A stretch of 64,000 nucleotides of DNA from Flavobacterium sp. HJ-32-4 (GCF_022532105.1 NZ_CP092832.1:434001-498000), one strand, 5' to 3'; positions 53,069 through 62,271 are shown, numbered from the stretch's first letter. Numbers and translations: made by a program. Notes: a model not told the origin generated them from the letters alone.

Positions 53069-54148
53069 TTATTCCGCTTTGAGCTTCAGGTGACGGATCA
53101 CTTCGTGCGGATCCTCAAACGTGAATTCGACTTTCTCGTCTTCTTTCACTTTCTGCACCCCTTCGAGTACGATTTTATCGCGGGAGTCGATTCCGCCCTC
53201 TACGACATAAATATCCGGAAGTTCCCCTCGCACGGTGATTTCGCGCGAATGCACTTTGTGGTCGTTGCCGATGACGAACACGTATTTCTTATCCTGGATC
53301 TCATAAGTAGCTTTCTGCGGGATAAGCAACGCCCCTTTGAGCGGGATGGTCAGCAACACCTTGCCGGTTTCGCCGTGGCGCAACAGTCGGTCAGGGTTCG
53401 GAAACTTGGCCCGAAACGCGATGTTTCCGGTTTCGTTGTCAAATTCCCCTTCGATGACTTCCACTTCCCCTTTAGCGGAAAGAGGCTGTCCGTTGGCCAA
53501 CAACAGGATGACTTTGCGGCTGCCGCGGTCTTTGACATCGGTTTGGTAGCTGATGTATTCTGGTTCGGATACATTGAAATACGCAAACATATTGCTGTTG
53601 TCCGACAGCGTCGTCAACAACTCCCCTTCGTCGATCAGGCTGCCCAGCTTCATCGGTAGGCGGTCGATCGTGCCAGAAAAAGGTGCACGGATTTCGGTAA
53701 ACGACAAATGGAGTTTCGCCAGCGCCATTTCAGCGTTGGCCTGGTCAAGACGCGCCTGTGCGACGGCCTGCTCGTTCTTCGAAACAATGTTTTTTGAGGC
53801 GAGCGTACGCGCATTCTGCAACTCGATTTCGGCCGCCTTCGCCTCCGCTTTAGCCTTCAGCAGTTCGGCTTCATAGATTTTGGGCATAATGCGGAAAAGC
53901 AACTGCCCTTCGTGCACAAACTGCCCCTCATCGACGTAAATGTTCTGGAGGTACCCTTTTTCCTGGGCCCGGATTTCGATGTTCCGCACCGAACGGATTT
54001 GGGAAACATACTCTTTTGTGAAGGCGGTGTCGATGGCCACCGGACTCGTGGCGGTGTAGTGGAACGCCTCTTCTTTCTCTTCGGTTTTCGTCGTACAACT
54101 ATACAGGCACGACAGGGCAACCAGGCCCAAAGCAAGCATTTTTTTCAT
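53069..54148 (-). CDS. RND efflux adaptor (membrane fusion protein)
   Basis: A 359-residue lipoprotein (LVALSCLYSCTTK). It has the barrel-sandwich halves (IEIRAQEKGYLQNIYVDEGQFVHEGQLLF and LSFTEIRAPFSGTIDRLPMKLGSLIDEG) around an alpha hairpin (about 85-150), followed by the beta-barrel and membrane-proximal domains. It bridges the RND pump and the outer-membrane factor encoded next. First gene of the operon, 23 bases before the pump gene. Confidence 0.95.
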   Translation of the reverse strand: MKKMLALGLVALSCLYSCTTKTEEKEEAFHYTATSPVAIDTAFTKEYVSQIRSVRNIEIRAQEKGYLQNIYVDEGQFVHEGQLLFRIMPKIYEAELLKAKAEAKAAEIELQNARTLASKNIVSKNEQAVAQARLDQANAEMALAKLHLSFTEIRAPFSGTIDRLPMKLGSLIDEGELLTTLSDNSNMFAYFNVSEPEYISYQTDVKDRGSRKVILLLANGQPLSAKGEVEVIEGEFDNETGNIAFRAKFPNPDRLLRHGETGKVLLTIPLKGALLIPQKATYEIQDKKYVFVIGNDHKVHSREITVRGELPDIYVVEGGIDSRDKIVLEGVQKVKEDEKVEFTFEDPHEVIRHLKLKAE

Positions 54149-54314
54149 GATGTGTGATGGAAATTAAGCGATTCAGGTCCTGCCGCAGCAGGAGATTTCG
54201 GTGGAAAAGGAATCGACCGTTCGCAGGTCCGCACATCACGATGTCAGAAAGACGTACTACGCCCCATCAGGATACGCGGGAAAACCCACGGTTTCGGCCG
54301 ATGTCAGCGTTTTT

Positions 54315-54695
54315 TCAGATTCGGAGTACCCGATTCTGCAAATAAATAGGGAGGGAAGGGATAACAATACGGGTATCCACAACCGGAGACGGTGTGAACA
54401 ACCCCAGGGAGGGTGCTACATACTGCCGTAGCCAGTCATCCCGAAGAAGGTAAAGCGATGCAAAAGCTGCGTCGGAACCGTCGTAATCGTGATCGAAGGC
54501 GGTTTCCTCACTTACGTCCAGGTCCGCCTCATCAAGTGAAACGGGCCTCTCGGTGTCAGCGTGCCAGGCCGGACCCTTTTCCTTTTCCACCGTTACCGTC
54601 GTCAGGCTTCGGTCAAAAGAAGTGCTTACCCCGGCGTAGCTGGTTTTGCCTACCAGGATAAAAAGAAGGGATAGTATCGAAACGAGGGTCCGCAT
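54315..54695 (-). CDS. Small secreted protein of unknown function
   Basis: 126 residues from the ATG at 54695, which gives a signal peptide MRTLVSILSLLFILVGKTSYA; a start at 54713 is also open. The mature part is acidic in the middle (LDEADLDVSEETAFDHDYDG) with no motif I recognise. TACTTTTG on the minus strand (54710-54703) is a full -7 match ending just 7 bases before this ATG, so the mRNA may have almost no leader. It lies upstream of the efflux operon on the same strand, with 166 bases between. Confidence 0.55.
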   Translation of the reverse strand: MRTLVSILSLLFILVGKTSYAGVSTSFDRSLTTVTVEKEKGPAWHADTERPVSLDEADLDVSEETAFDHDYDGSDAAFASLYLLRDDWLRQYVAPSLGLFTPSPVVDTRIVIPSLPIYLQNRVLRI

Positions 54696-54866
54696 TTGCA
54701 GCCAAAAGTACACAAGTTTGGTAATGACCGTTACGATTTTCGGAATCCTTTAAGAATTTTTGTGGAAGAAAACGATTGCGAAGCGGTGTAAAATAGCTGG
54801 TATTAGGAAGGTTTCTCTTATCGGGCACCACTGTCTACTTCCAAAAAGGAAACCCTACAAACGGAA

Positions 54867-55619
54867 TCAACGCTTCTCCGTAAGGTATTTCCAATAGCGT
54901 TTCGGCACATGCCGGATGTGGAGTTTAAGATTGCGACGTGCGGGGATGTTGGTGCTTTTGAAATAATCCTTCCACATCAGGCCAAACAGGTCTTCTTTGT
55001 CGGAAAGCACATCAGAAGTGGGACTGACCTGGGGCGTTTCCTCAAACGTTACCTGCGTCACGGTTTCCAGATCATAGTAAAGTCCGTATTTCCGCCGGAT
55101 GTCATAAATGATCCACTTCTGGTCAGCGTAGCGGTCGCGGAAAAAGGTGGCGATCAGAGGCAAGACATTGAAATCGGGTTCAACGGGCGCATAAAATGTT
55201 CCTTCCATGGTCTCCTGAAACCGGATAAAGGCTTTCATACGATGGCGTTCGCGCGATACCATCTGCGCCCACTGCTGCACGGCCCGTACCGACTCGTTTC
55301 CGAAATTGGCCGACGCGCCTTCGGCATGGTCGAAGATGTAGCGCGCAAAATCAAAAAGCTGTTGGTACGCGACGGGTGACTCCGATAAAAACGCATAATG
55401 CATCCGTTGCAGCCAGGTCGTATCGAGCTTTTTCCGCAGTCCTTCCCACACCCGCGACGCCTTCGCCTCATCGGTTACCACCTCGTGCTCCGATCCGAGC
55501 AACGTGGGTTCGAACACCGCTTTTGGTACGACCTTAACGGGGCCGGGCCGCAATTGGTAAAAATCGAAAAGGGCCGTCATCAGGCCGTCGAACGAGCCGT
55601 CGCACACGAAGGTCGTCAT
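54867..55619 (-). CDS. DNA metabolism protein of the TIGR03915 type
   Basis: The 250-residue protein begins TTFVCDGSFDGLMTALFDFY and ends ..HIRHVPKRYWKYLTEKR, the wording of the TIGR03915 / DUF4130 family, which nearly always accompanies a radical SAM protein of the TIGR03916 type. That partner is the gene directly upstream, whose end overlaps this start by 4 bases. The pair is thought to act in DNA modification or repair, but the reaction is not known. Confidence 0.87.
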   Translation of the reverse strand: MTTFVCDGSFDGLMTALFDFYQLRPGPVKVVPKAVFEPTLLGSEHEVVTDEAKASRVWEGLRKKLDTTWLQRMHYAFLSESPVAYQQLFDFARYIFDHAEGASANFGNESVRAVQQWAQMVSRERHRMKAFIRFQETMEGTFYAPVEPDFNVLPLIATFFRDRYADQKWIIYDIRRKYGLYYDLETVTQVTFEETPQVSPTSDVLSDKEDLFGLMWKDYFKSTNIPARRNLKLHIRHVPKRYWKYLTEKR

Positions 55620-56887
55620 CCGAAAAGCGAAAGTTGGTTTTGCGGCACCTTAAGGTATTTGCTCTGGCTTTCGGTCAAAATTTCATATTTGATCCGAAAT
55701 GCTTCGGGTTCGGTGAGTTGCATGACGCTGTCGGCACAACGGATGAAATGTTTGGCGCGGTTCCAGGAGATACCCAATTTTCGAAGTTGGTCGGATCGCA
55801 ACCGGCCGAACTTCCGTGCCATCACGATTTTGTTCGCCGAACCCACGCCAACTCCCGGAATACGCAGGATCATCCGGTAATCGGCGGTATTGACATCCAC
55901 CGGAAACTGGTCGAGGTTGCGAAGCGCCCAACTCAATTTCGGGTCAATATCGACGTCCAGATGCGGATTCGCCGGATTCAGCAATTCTTTCACATCGAAA
56001 CCATAAAACCGCATCAGCCAATCGGTCTGGTACAGGCGGTTTTCCCGAAGCAAGGGCGGTTGGGTGCCAATGACCGGCATGCGTGTGTCATGGCTGATGG
56101 GAATGTAACCGGAGTAATACACCCTTTTCAGGTCGAAATTGCGGTAGTATTGGTCGGCGCTGTACATGATTTCCATGTCGCTTTCGGGCGTGGCACCGAT
56201 GACCATCTGCGTACTTTGGCCGGCTGGCACGAACTTGGGTGTGCTCCGGATGACCTTACGTTCGTCCTGCAGCCGTTCGATACTGCCGCGGATAAAACCG
56301 AGTGGCTTCTTGACTTCCTCATGCGATTTGTCGGGCGCGAGAAGCTTGAGTCCGGCCTCTGTTGGCATTTCGAGGTTGATGCTCATCCGGTCGGCGTAAA
56401 GCCCCGCTTCCGTCAGCAATTCTTCGCTCGCACCCGGAATGGTTTTAAGGTGGATATAGCCGTTGAACCGGTGCTCCAACCGCAGTTTCTTGACGATCCG
56501 AACCAGTCGTTCCATCGTGTAATCGGCATTTTTGAAGATGCCCGAACTCAGGAAGAGTCCTTCGATGTAATTCCGACGGTAAAAACCCATCGTCAGCTCG
56601 ACAACCTCTTCTACGGTGAAAGCCGCCCGTTTCACATCATTGCTTTTCCGTGATACACAAAAGGCGCAGTCGTAGATGCAATGGTTCGTCAACAGGATTT
56701 TGAGCAGCGACACGCAGCGTCCGTCTTCCGTATACGTATGGCAAATCCCGGCACCATTCGCATCCCCAAGTCCTTTGTTGGTATTGCGACGGTTGCTGCC
56801 ACTTGACGAACACGAGACATCGTATTTGGCGGCATCGGCGAGGATGTTCAGTTTTTCACGAAGACGGTCTGACATTAATAGGAACAA
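55616..56887 (-). CDS. Radical SAM DNA modification/repair protein (TIGR03916 type)
   Basis: The 423-residue protein has the 4Fe-4S/SAM motif in LTNHCIYDCAFCVSR (C-x3-C-x2-C), followed by a radical SAM barrel (FLSSGIFKNADYTMERLVRIV, INLEMPTEAGLKLLAP). The C-terminus holds a helix-hairpin-helix DNA-binding segment (MILRIPGVGVGSANKIVMARKFG). This fits a radical SAM enzyme that works on DNA. It is translationally coupled with its usual small partner gene. Confidence 0.9.
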   Translation of the reverse strand: MFLLMSDRLREKLNILADAAKYDVSCSSSGSNRRNTNKGLGDANGAGICHTYTEDGRCVSLLKILLTNHCIYDCAFCVSRKSNDVKRAAFTVEEVVELTMGFYRRNYIEGLFLSSGIFKNADYTMERLVRIVKKLRLEHRFNGYIHLKTIPGASEELLTEAGLYADRMSINLEMPTEAGLKLLAPDKSHEEVKKPLGFIRGSIERLQDERKVIRSTPKFVPAGQSTQMVIGATPESDMEIMYSADQYYRNFDLKRVYYSGYIPISHDTRMPVIGTQPPLLRENRLYQTDWLMRFYGFDVKELLNPANPHLDVDIDPKLSWALRNLDQFPVDVNTADYRMILRIPGVGVGSANKIVMARKFGRLRSDQLRKLGISWNRAKHFIRCADSVMQLTEPEAFRIKYEILTESQSKYLKVPQNQLSLFG

Positions 56888-57117
56888 TTAGCAATTTGTA
56901 ATATAGGATAAAGCCTCTTACACAACCGTTAAATTGACGGGTAGGGTACTATTTAACATAGGCTTCGATCCTCGCGTGAGGAGCGCACGATACACACATT
57001 GGTTGATCAAGCTTAAAAGAGGTTGTAACGAATTGTAAATAGGGTAGTCTCATAAAGTTACGTAATTTCGCCTCGGGATTTCCGGGTTCGGAAACGTTTA
57101 ACACCAAGTAAAACAGC

Positions 57118-59139
57118 ATGATTAAAAAGAACATCGCCATCGCAGCAGCCGCGGCCTTGGTGCTCGCTTCCTGCGGGAAAGACGAAAAACTAAAATCGGG
57201 CGTATTGCTCGCCAACATGGACACGCTGGTGAAACCCGGCGATGATTTCGACGCCTATGTGAACGGCGGTTGGGTAAAGAAAAACAAGATTCCGGCCGAT
57301 AAGGCAGCGTATGGCGTATTCGAAATGCTCGACGACAAAGCCCAGGAAAACGTGAAGGCTATCATTGAAGAAGCCGCGAAAGGGGACTTCGCTGACGGTT
57401 CGAACGAGCAGAAAATCGGTGACTTCTACGCCTCCTTCCTCGATGTAAAAGGACGTGATGCCAAAGGACTTACGCCGTTGCAACCGGAACTTGCCAAAAT
57501 CGACGCAATTAAAACCTATGATGACCTCGCCGCCTATTTCGGTGCTGCCAACGCCACCGGGTTCGGTACGCCGATAGGCCTGGGTATAATTGGCGATTTC
57601 AAGGATCCGACGAAAAATATGCTGTATGTATGGCAGGGCGGACTGGGTCTTCCGGAACGCGAATATTATGTCGCCACGGATGCGAAGTCAAAGGAAATCC
57701 GCGACAAATATGTGGCGCACATCACCCGCATGATGCAACTGGCCGGATGGACGGGCGGAGAAGAAAGCGCGCGCAACATCCTGGCCTTTGAGACCAAACT
57801 GGCGCAACAGCACATGAAGAAAGAGGAAACCCGGCAAACGACATTGTTGTATAACAAGTTTAAGGTGGCCGACCTCAAGACGCTGTCGCCTACCTTCAAC
57901 TGGTCGTTGTATTTGAAAAGCGCCGGTGTGACCAATGCCACCGACATCACCATCTGCCAGGTAAACTACGTAAAAGCCCTCGATGGCATTATGACCCAGA
58001 CGCCAATCGATGTATGGAAGACCTGGCTGAAATGGAGTGCCCTGCACGCGGCCTCGGGCTCGTTGACGTCGGCCCTTGATAAAGAAGACTTCGATTTCTA
58101 CGATAAAACACTTTATGGTATCACCGAACAAAAGCCAATGTGGCGTCGTGCGGTAGAGGCGGTCAACGGTTCACTGGGTGAAATTGTCGGACAGGTCTAT
58201 GTAAAGAAACACTTCTCGCCGGAAGCCAAAGACCAGGTAAAAGATCTGGTTGACAACCTGCTGAAGGCCTACAAAAGCAGCATCGAAAATCTTGATTGGA
58301 TGACGCCTGCGACCAAGAAAGAGGCGCTTGACAAACTTTCGAAAATCACGGTCAAGATCGGCTATCCAGACAAATGGCGCGATTATGCCAAACTGGAGGT
58401 AAAAAAAGACGACTACTTCGGCAATCAGATGCGTTCGTCGGTTTTCGAATACCAACGGCAACTTGAAAAACTGGGCAAACCGGTCGATAAAAGCGAGTGG
58501 ACGATGAATCCACAGACCATCAATGCCTATTACAACCCGCTTTGGAACGAGATCGTATTCCCGGCAGCTATCCTGCAACCGCCTTTCTTCGATGCCGAGG
58601 CGGATCCGGCGGTCAACTATGGCAGTATCGGCGCGGTAATCGGACACGAAATCGGGCATGGTTTTGACGACCAGGGCAGTGGTTTTGACGGTGATGGCGT
58701 GATGCGTGACTGGTGGACAAAAGAAGACCGGGCGGCCTTCCAGAAAAAGACCGCGGCGCTGATCGGACAATACGATGCCTTTAAGGTATTTCCCGACCTG
58801 AACGTAAACGGCACCTATACACAAGGTGAAAATATCGGTGACCTCGGCGGCTGCGGCATCTCCTACAAAGCCTATCAAATGAGCCTCAACGGCAAAACCG
58901 CTCCTAAAATCGACGGTTTTTCAGGCGACCAACGCTTTTTCATCGGCTATGCCCAAAGCTGGCTGAGCAAAATGCGCGACGAGTACCTGCGCACACTGGT
59001 GGCCACCAATCCACACGCGCCTGATCACTTCCGGGTAATCGGCATCCTGCGGAATATTCCAGAGTGGTACACCGCTTTCAACGTGAAGCCCGGCGACAAG
59101 ATGTATCTAGCACCGGAAAAACGCGTCAAAATCTGGTAA
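57118..59139 (+). CDS. M13 family metallopeptidase (neprilysin-like)
   Basis: A 673-residue lipoprotein (AAAALVLASCGKD). The zinc site is H510-E511-I-G-H514 in VIGHEIGHGFDDQG, with the third ligand E571 and the aspartate D575 in ENIGDLGG. The substrate-positioning NAYYNP appears earlier (about residue 467). The C-terminus is the conserved short end RVKIW. It probably trims small peptides in the periplasm or at the surface. The 230 bases before it are without a clear gene. Confidence 0.94.
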   Translation: MIKKNIAIAAAAALVLASCGKDEKLKSGVLLANMDTLVKPGDDFDAYVNGGWVKKNKIPADKAAYGVFEMLDDKAQENVKAIIEEAAKGDFADGSNEQKIGDFYASFLDVKGRDAKGLTPLQPELAKIDAIKTYDDLAAYFGAANATGFGTPIGLGIIGDFKDPTKNMLYVWQGGLGLPEREYYVATDAKSKEIRDKYVAHITRMMQLAGWTGGEESARNILAFETKLAQQHMKKEETRQTTLLYNKFKVADLKTLSPTFNWSLYLKSAGVTNATDITICQVNYVKALDGIMTQTPIDVWKTWLKWSALHAASGSLTSALDKEDFDFYDKTLYGITEQKPMWRRAVEAVNGSLGEIVGQVYVKKHFSPEAKDQVKDLVDNLLKAYKSSIENLDWMTPATKKEALDKLSKITVKIGYPDKWRDYAKLEVKKDDYFGNQMRSSVFEYQRQLEKLGKPVDKSEWTMNPQTINAYYNPLWNEIVFPAAILQPPFFDAEADPAVNYGSIGAVIGHEIGHGFDDQGSGFDGDGVMRDWWTKEDRAAFQKKTAALIGQYDAFKVFPDLNVNGTYTQGENIGDLGGCGISYKAYQMSLNGKTAPKIDGFSGDQRFFIGYAQSWLSKMRDEYLRTLVATNPHAPDHFRVIGILRNIPEWYTAFNVKPGDKMYLAPEKRVKIW

Positions 59140-59162
59140 AACATGGTTTTCTTATAACACGG

Positions 59163-59190
59163 AAGAGCCCTCGATATGAGGGCTTTTTTC
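59163..59190 (+). terminator. Terminator of the M13 peptidase gene
   Basis: AAGAGCCCTC-GATAT-GAGGGCTTTTTT: a 10-bp stem and a T run, 24 bases after the stop. Confidence 0.88.
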
Positions 59191-59220
59191 GTTTTACGTC
59201 GTAACTTGAAGGAAGGTTAG

Positions 59221-59302
59221 GGGTTCAGGGTTGAGAGTTCAGAGTTCTTGGTTCTTAGTTCTTGGTTCTTGGTTCCTTGCTCCTTGCTCCTTACTCCTTC
59301 AT
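59221..59302 (+). repeat. GTTCTTG/CCTTGCT short tandem repeats
   Basis: Runs of GAGTTCAGAGTTCTTG, GGTTCTTAGTTCTT and CCTTGCTCCTTGCTCC fill the space between the terminator and the next gene. Its build is similar to the ACTG repeats at 2565-2876, but the unit is different. Confidence 0.75.
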
Positions 59303-59323
59303 TATTCACGCTAAATCTCCTCC

Positions 59324-59620
59324 ATGTCCCACTTCCAACCGCTTCTCGACCTCCTTCTCCAGGAAGGTTTCCATCTGCCCGCCTCCTCTACCGGCGGAAA
59401 ACCATTGGCGTACAATTTCACGCCTTATTCCCTAAACAACCGATTGAGCTTTCGATTCGAGCATGTTAACGACTTCATTGACTTCCTGGAAACATCCGGA
59501 ACGGCGTTGTCAGCAGACGAAAAAGATACGTTGCGATCGAGTCTTTTAAACGCCGGGCTGGACTCAGAATCCTTTTTCTACGTCAACTTCTTTGAGAAGG
59601 GAAAAGAGCAGGACATGTAA
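59324..59620 (+). CDS. Small protein of unknown function
   Basis: 98 residues (SHFQPLLDLLLQEGFHLP..), soluble, no signal peptide, acidic in its second half. The codon use looks normal and a strong hairpin follows directly, which supports a real gene. No family recognised. Confidence 0.6.
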   Translation: MSHFQPLLDLLLQEGFHLPASSTGGKPLAYNFTPYSLNNRLSFRFEHVNDFIDFLETSGTALSADEKDTLRSSLLNAGLDSESFFYVNFFEKGKEQDM

Positions 59621-59621
59621 T

Positions 59622-59658
59622 AAAAAAGGCCGCGAATAAACGCAGCCTTCCTTTTTTC
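59622..59658. terminator. Two-way terminator
   Basis: AAGGCCGCG / CGCAGCCTT with a bulge, A run on the left and T run on the right, between two genes that face each other. Confidence 0.75.
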
Positions 59659-59669
59659 TTTGATTGCTG

Positions 59670-60167
59670 TTATTGCATCGTATAGACCGTCGAGGTAGTG
59701 CCGGTTGCATAACTGTAGACGTCGGTCGCACTGTTATACGAAGGATACTCGACGTCGGTCGAAGTGCTGGTCAGGGTCCTGGTTCCGAATGTCCATTCCC
59801 ACTTCATCGGGGCACCGATACCGTTTGGCGTTGCGGTAACGATGTTGGCGTTATACGTCCAGGTGCCCATGGTGTTCAAAACGGCCGAGCAGGTAGAGGT
59901 TCCGTCTACAATCTTTACACCGTTGTATCGCATTGAGTAGGTACCGTTCGGGTAGAGGGTTATAGTGGAATAATTGAAGCAGGTGCTCTCGGTTGCTAGA
60001 TTCACCGAACTGTCTCCATCCTGATCATAATCCATAGCCATCGGGGCATTGTATTCTGTCAAGTCGTAGGTACCGACAAAGTCAGCAATAGAATTGTCAT
60101 TTTCTTCATTACACGATGCAACGAAGCATCCAACCATCATAAGGGCCAAAATAGAAAATCTTTTCAT
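59670..60167 (-). CDS. Lipocalin-like lipoprotein, single domain
   Basis: 165 residues from the ATG at 60167, which gives a lipoprotein signal (MKRFSILALMMVGCFVASCNEEN); the frame is open to 60293 but that start hides it. One beta-barrel-like domain: GTYDLTEYNAP, then the loop DYDQDGDSSVNLATESTC, FNYSTITLYPNGTYSM, GTWTYNANIVTATP. The D-x-D-x-D-G loop looks like a calcium site. It is a paralogue of the two domains in the next gene upstream. A minus-strand TACCTTTG (60198-60191) is its likely promoter element. Confidence 0.8.
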   Translation of the reverse strand: MKRFSILALMMVGCFVASCNEENDNSIADFVGTYDLTEYNAPMAMDYDQDGDSSVNLATESTCFNYSTITLYPNGTYSMRYNGVKIVDGTSTCSAVLNTMGTWTYNANIVTATPNGIGAPMKWEWTFGTRTLTSTSTDVEYPSYNSATDVYSYATGTTSTVYTMQ

Positions 60168-60190
60168 AGTGGGGTTTTTATTGTATGCAG

Positions 60191-60198
60191 CAAAGGTA
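60191..60198 (-). promoter_or_regulatory. -7 element for the single-domain lipoprotein gene
   Basis: TACCTTTG on the minus strand, 24 bases before the ATG at 60167. Confidence 0.5.
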
Positions 60199-60258
60199 CC
60201 TCCACGGCTACGGGCCACCTTACACGAGGGGCGGCGATTGTTACACGATACCGTCCAT

Positions 60259-60285
60259 GAAAAAAGGCCCCCGAAGGGACCTTTC
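60259..60285 (-). terminator. Terminator of the two-domain lipoprotein gene
   Basis: AAAGGTCCC-TTCG-GGGGCCTTT with a stable TTCG loop, then T run, on the minus strand 30 bases after the stop. Confidence 0.85.
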
Positions 60286-60314
60286 ACTAACATAGCAATT
60301 TTAAGGGGGATCTT

Positions 60315-61310
60315 TTAGTTGGCCGGGCCTGAGCGCTCAAATTCCAGCGCTGCATTTCCCGTAAGGGTTGACCACAACTGGGTCGCCGTGTTATACGATG
60401 GGTATTCGGCATTGTCCCATGCACCCGTGATTTTACCGTTTGACCCAATCTGGAAACGTCCGTTGATGCTGCCATTGGCGCTTCTCGTGAAAATTTCGTC
60501 ACCGATGCGGGTGTAATTTCCGGTTGTAGTCGTGGTTTCACAATCTAATGACAGGTTAGCCATATTCAACACACTATACGAATAATTGCGTTCGTAGGTA
60601 CCGTCAGCGCGGAACTTGATGGTAGAGTTTCCGTAACAATTGGTCTCGTTCGCCAGGTTGGTCGAACTGTCACCGTCAAGGTCAAGGTCTTGTGCTTGTC
60701 CAACGATAAAAGCCGTCAGGTTAAAGTTGCTGAAGACACCGGCATCCGTATTGGTGTTGTCGTCATCATCCTGTCCGTTTCCGTTATCGTCTTCGTCATC
60801 CGTATATTTTTCGAATGTCAACTGTACGTTTCCGGTCAGGTTGGCCCAAAGGCGCGACACGCTGTTCCACCCTACATATTGGGCGTTGCTTTCGGTGCGG
60901 GTAAGGGTGTGTGAACTAGAGTTGAAGGAATACGTCGCCGTTACGTTAGCAGAAGACGTTGTCGTTACCTGACTGCCGTTTTGCGTCCAGGTGCCCGATG
61001 TGATGCTGGTGTCGCAATCGATTTGCGTTCCTGCGTTAGAGCTGGTTGTGCGCGACATGCCTTCTTCATAGGTGCCGTCACTGTGGAAACTGATCCACGA
61101 ATCGTTATAACAGTTCCCTTCGAGCACGAGGTTGGTGGAACTATCGCCGTCGTTATCATAGTCCTGGGCCTGGCCCGTAGTAGCTGAGGTGAGTTCATAA
61201 GTACCGGTAAGGTCGGCGCTGACGTTGTTTCCGCCGTCGTCGTCACTTGAACACGAACTGAAGGCTACGCATCCTGCTGCAGCCAGTAAGTAAGAATGGA
61301 ATTTTTTCAT
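60315..61310 (-). CDS. Lipocalin-like lipoprotein, two domains
   Basis: 331 residues from the ATG at 61310, which starts a lipoprotein signal (LLAAAGCVAFSSCSSDDD); the upstream start at 61358 is not needed. It has two copies of the domain of the next gene, joined by a very acidic linker (TDDEDDNGNGQDDDD). The calcium-like loops are DYDNDGDSSTNLVLEGNC and DLDLDGDSSTNLANETNC. Each domain ends in a strand set with SVSRLWANLTGN or ATQLWSTLTGN. Surface or periplasmic side of the outer membrane is likely. Ligand unknown. Confidence 0.82.
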   Translation of the reverse strand: MKKFHSYLLAAAGCVAFSSCSSDDDGGNNVSADLTGTYELTSATTGQAQDYDNDGDSSTNLVLEGNCYNDSWISFHSDGTYEEGMSRTTSSNAGTQIDCDTSITSGTWTQNGSQVTTTSSANVTATYSFNSSSHTLTRTESNAQYVGWNSVSRLWANLTGNVQLTFEKYTDDEDDNGNGQDDDDNTNTDAGVFSNFNLTAFIVGQAQDLDLDGDSSTNLANETNCYGNSTIKFRADGTYERNYSYSVLNMANLSLDCETTTTTGNYTRIGDEIFTRSANGSINGRFQIGSNGKITGAWDNAEYPSYNTATQLWSTLTGNAALEFERSGPAN

Positions 61311-61340
61311 GGCAATGATCTTTATCGAATTAGTATAGAC

Positions 61341-61348
61341 CAAAATTA
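61341..61348 (-). promoter_or_regulatory. -7 element for the two-domain lipoprotein gene
   Basis: TAATTTTG on the minus strand, 31 bases before the ATG at 61310. Confidence 0.5.
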
Positions 61349-61503
61349 GCGTCGCCATGACGGGAACCTTTTACACGATTTGGAGAAAGTATTGCAGGCG
61401 GGATGTGACGAAAGAAACCCCGCACTTATCCGTACGTTACGCACTCTAACGAACCCAACCGCCACACCTACCCTTTTTTTATCGCGCGTGCGCCTACCTC
61501 TAG

Positions 61504-61612
61504 TACCTTTATCCAATCACGGCGCCTTGTTGCTGCCGCGATACCCCTTGAGGGATAGTTTTGAAGGTTATTAGATGTAGGGAAGCGGCTTGTGGGCCGC
61601 TTTTCTTTTTGG
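61504..61612 (+). ncRNA. Possible small RNA with its own terminator
   Basis: The gap 61359-61732 has no convincing gene. TACCTTTA (61504-61511) is one base off the -7 consensus, and a good terminator (AAGCGGC / GCCGCTT with T run, 61583-61610) lies about 70 bases later. No frame between them is coding-like. The pairing is suggestive only. Confidence 0.25.
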
Positions 61613-61732
61613 TGTATCGTGGAGCCGACAAAGTATAGGGGTCCCCGTAAAAATCCGTTTACACTGAGGGTCGGCTCCCGCCGTAAATCATACTCGCTAC
61701 CGATGTAAGTAGTTTTCAGGTGGGTTGAGCTA

Positions 61733-62116
61733 TCAAAATGCCTCCTCGCCGTACGTGCTGCGCAATAACTGACGGAGATCCGAAATCGAATTGGGTTTGA
61801 GATGATAGGATACACCGTAGCGATCAAACAGCTCCTCGAAAAAGGGCGGCACTTCGGTTCCCGAAAGCAAATGAAGGGGGATGCCGGATATATCCATTTG
61901 GTCAGACAGCGTCCGGAGAAACTGGGTAGCGGTCATCCCAGGCACCCAAAAATCGAAGTAAATCCGGTCGGGACGCGATGTGCGTGCGGCCTCAAGCGCC
62001 TCCTGGAACGATTCAAAGCTCAGGACCGTAACCGACATATCGTCCTTTAGTGCCTCCTGAAAAAACCGTCGGTCGTCTTCATCATCGTCTATGTAAAAAA
62101 ACAATTGTCGTCCCAT
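61733..62116 (-). CDS. Single-domain response regulator (receiver only)
   Basis: A 127-residue CheY-like receiver: acidic group YIDDDEDD, phospho-acceptor aspartate in IYFDFWVPGM, switch Ser/Thr in HLLSGTEVP and lysine in YHLKPNS. It has no output domain. It faces away from the TPR-LuxR gene, with 155 bases between their starts. It could relay phosphate from an orphan kinase. Confidence 0.88.
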   Translation of the reverse strand: MGRQLFFYIDDDEDDRRFFQEALKDDMSVTVLSFESFQEALEAARTSRPDRIYFDFWVPGMTATQFLRTLSDQMDISGIPLHLLSGTEVPPFFEELFDRYGVSYHLKPNSISDLRQLLRSTYGEEAF

Positions 62117-62271
62117 CTTCCTATCATTTTGATTTTCTTTGTTTTATTTAAAAGTACGTGTTGTATCCGTTAGCAAGTAATAAAGAAAACCTAAATGACG
62201 TCTACCTTTTGTCTACGGTGGTACGATCCGGGAATAAACGTTCATTGGGTTATTTTTTGGAACTTGCCCAC

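Noticed and set aside
55634-56653. 339-residue frame opposite the radical SAM gene
   Set aside because: Antisense of a gene with clear Fe-S and HhH motifs. No motif of its own.
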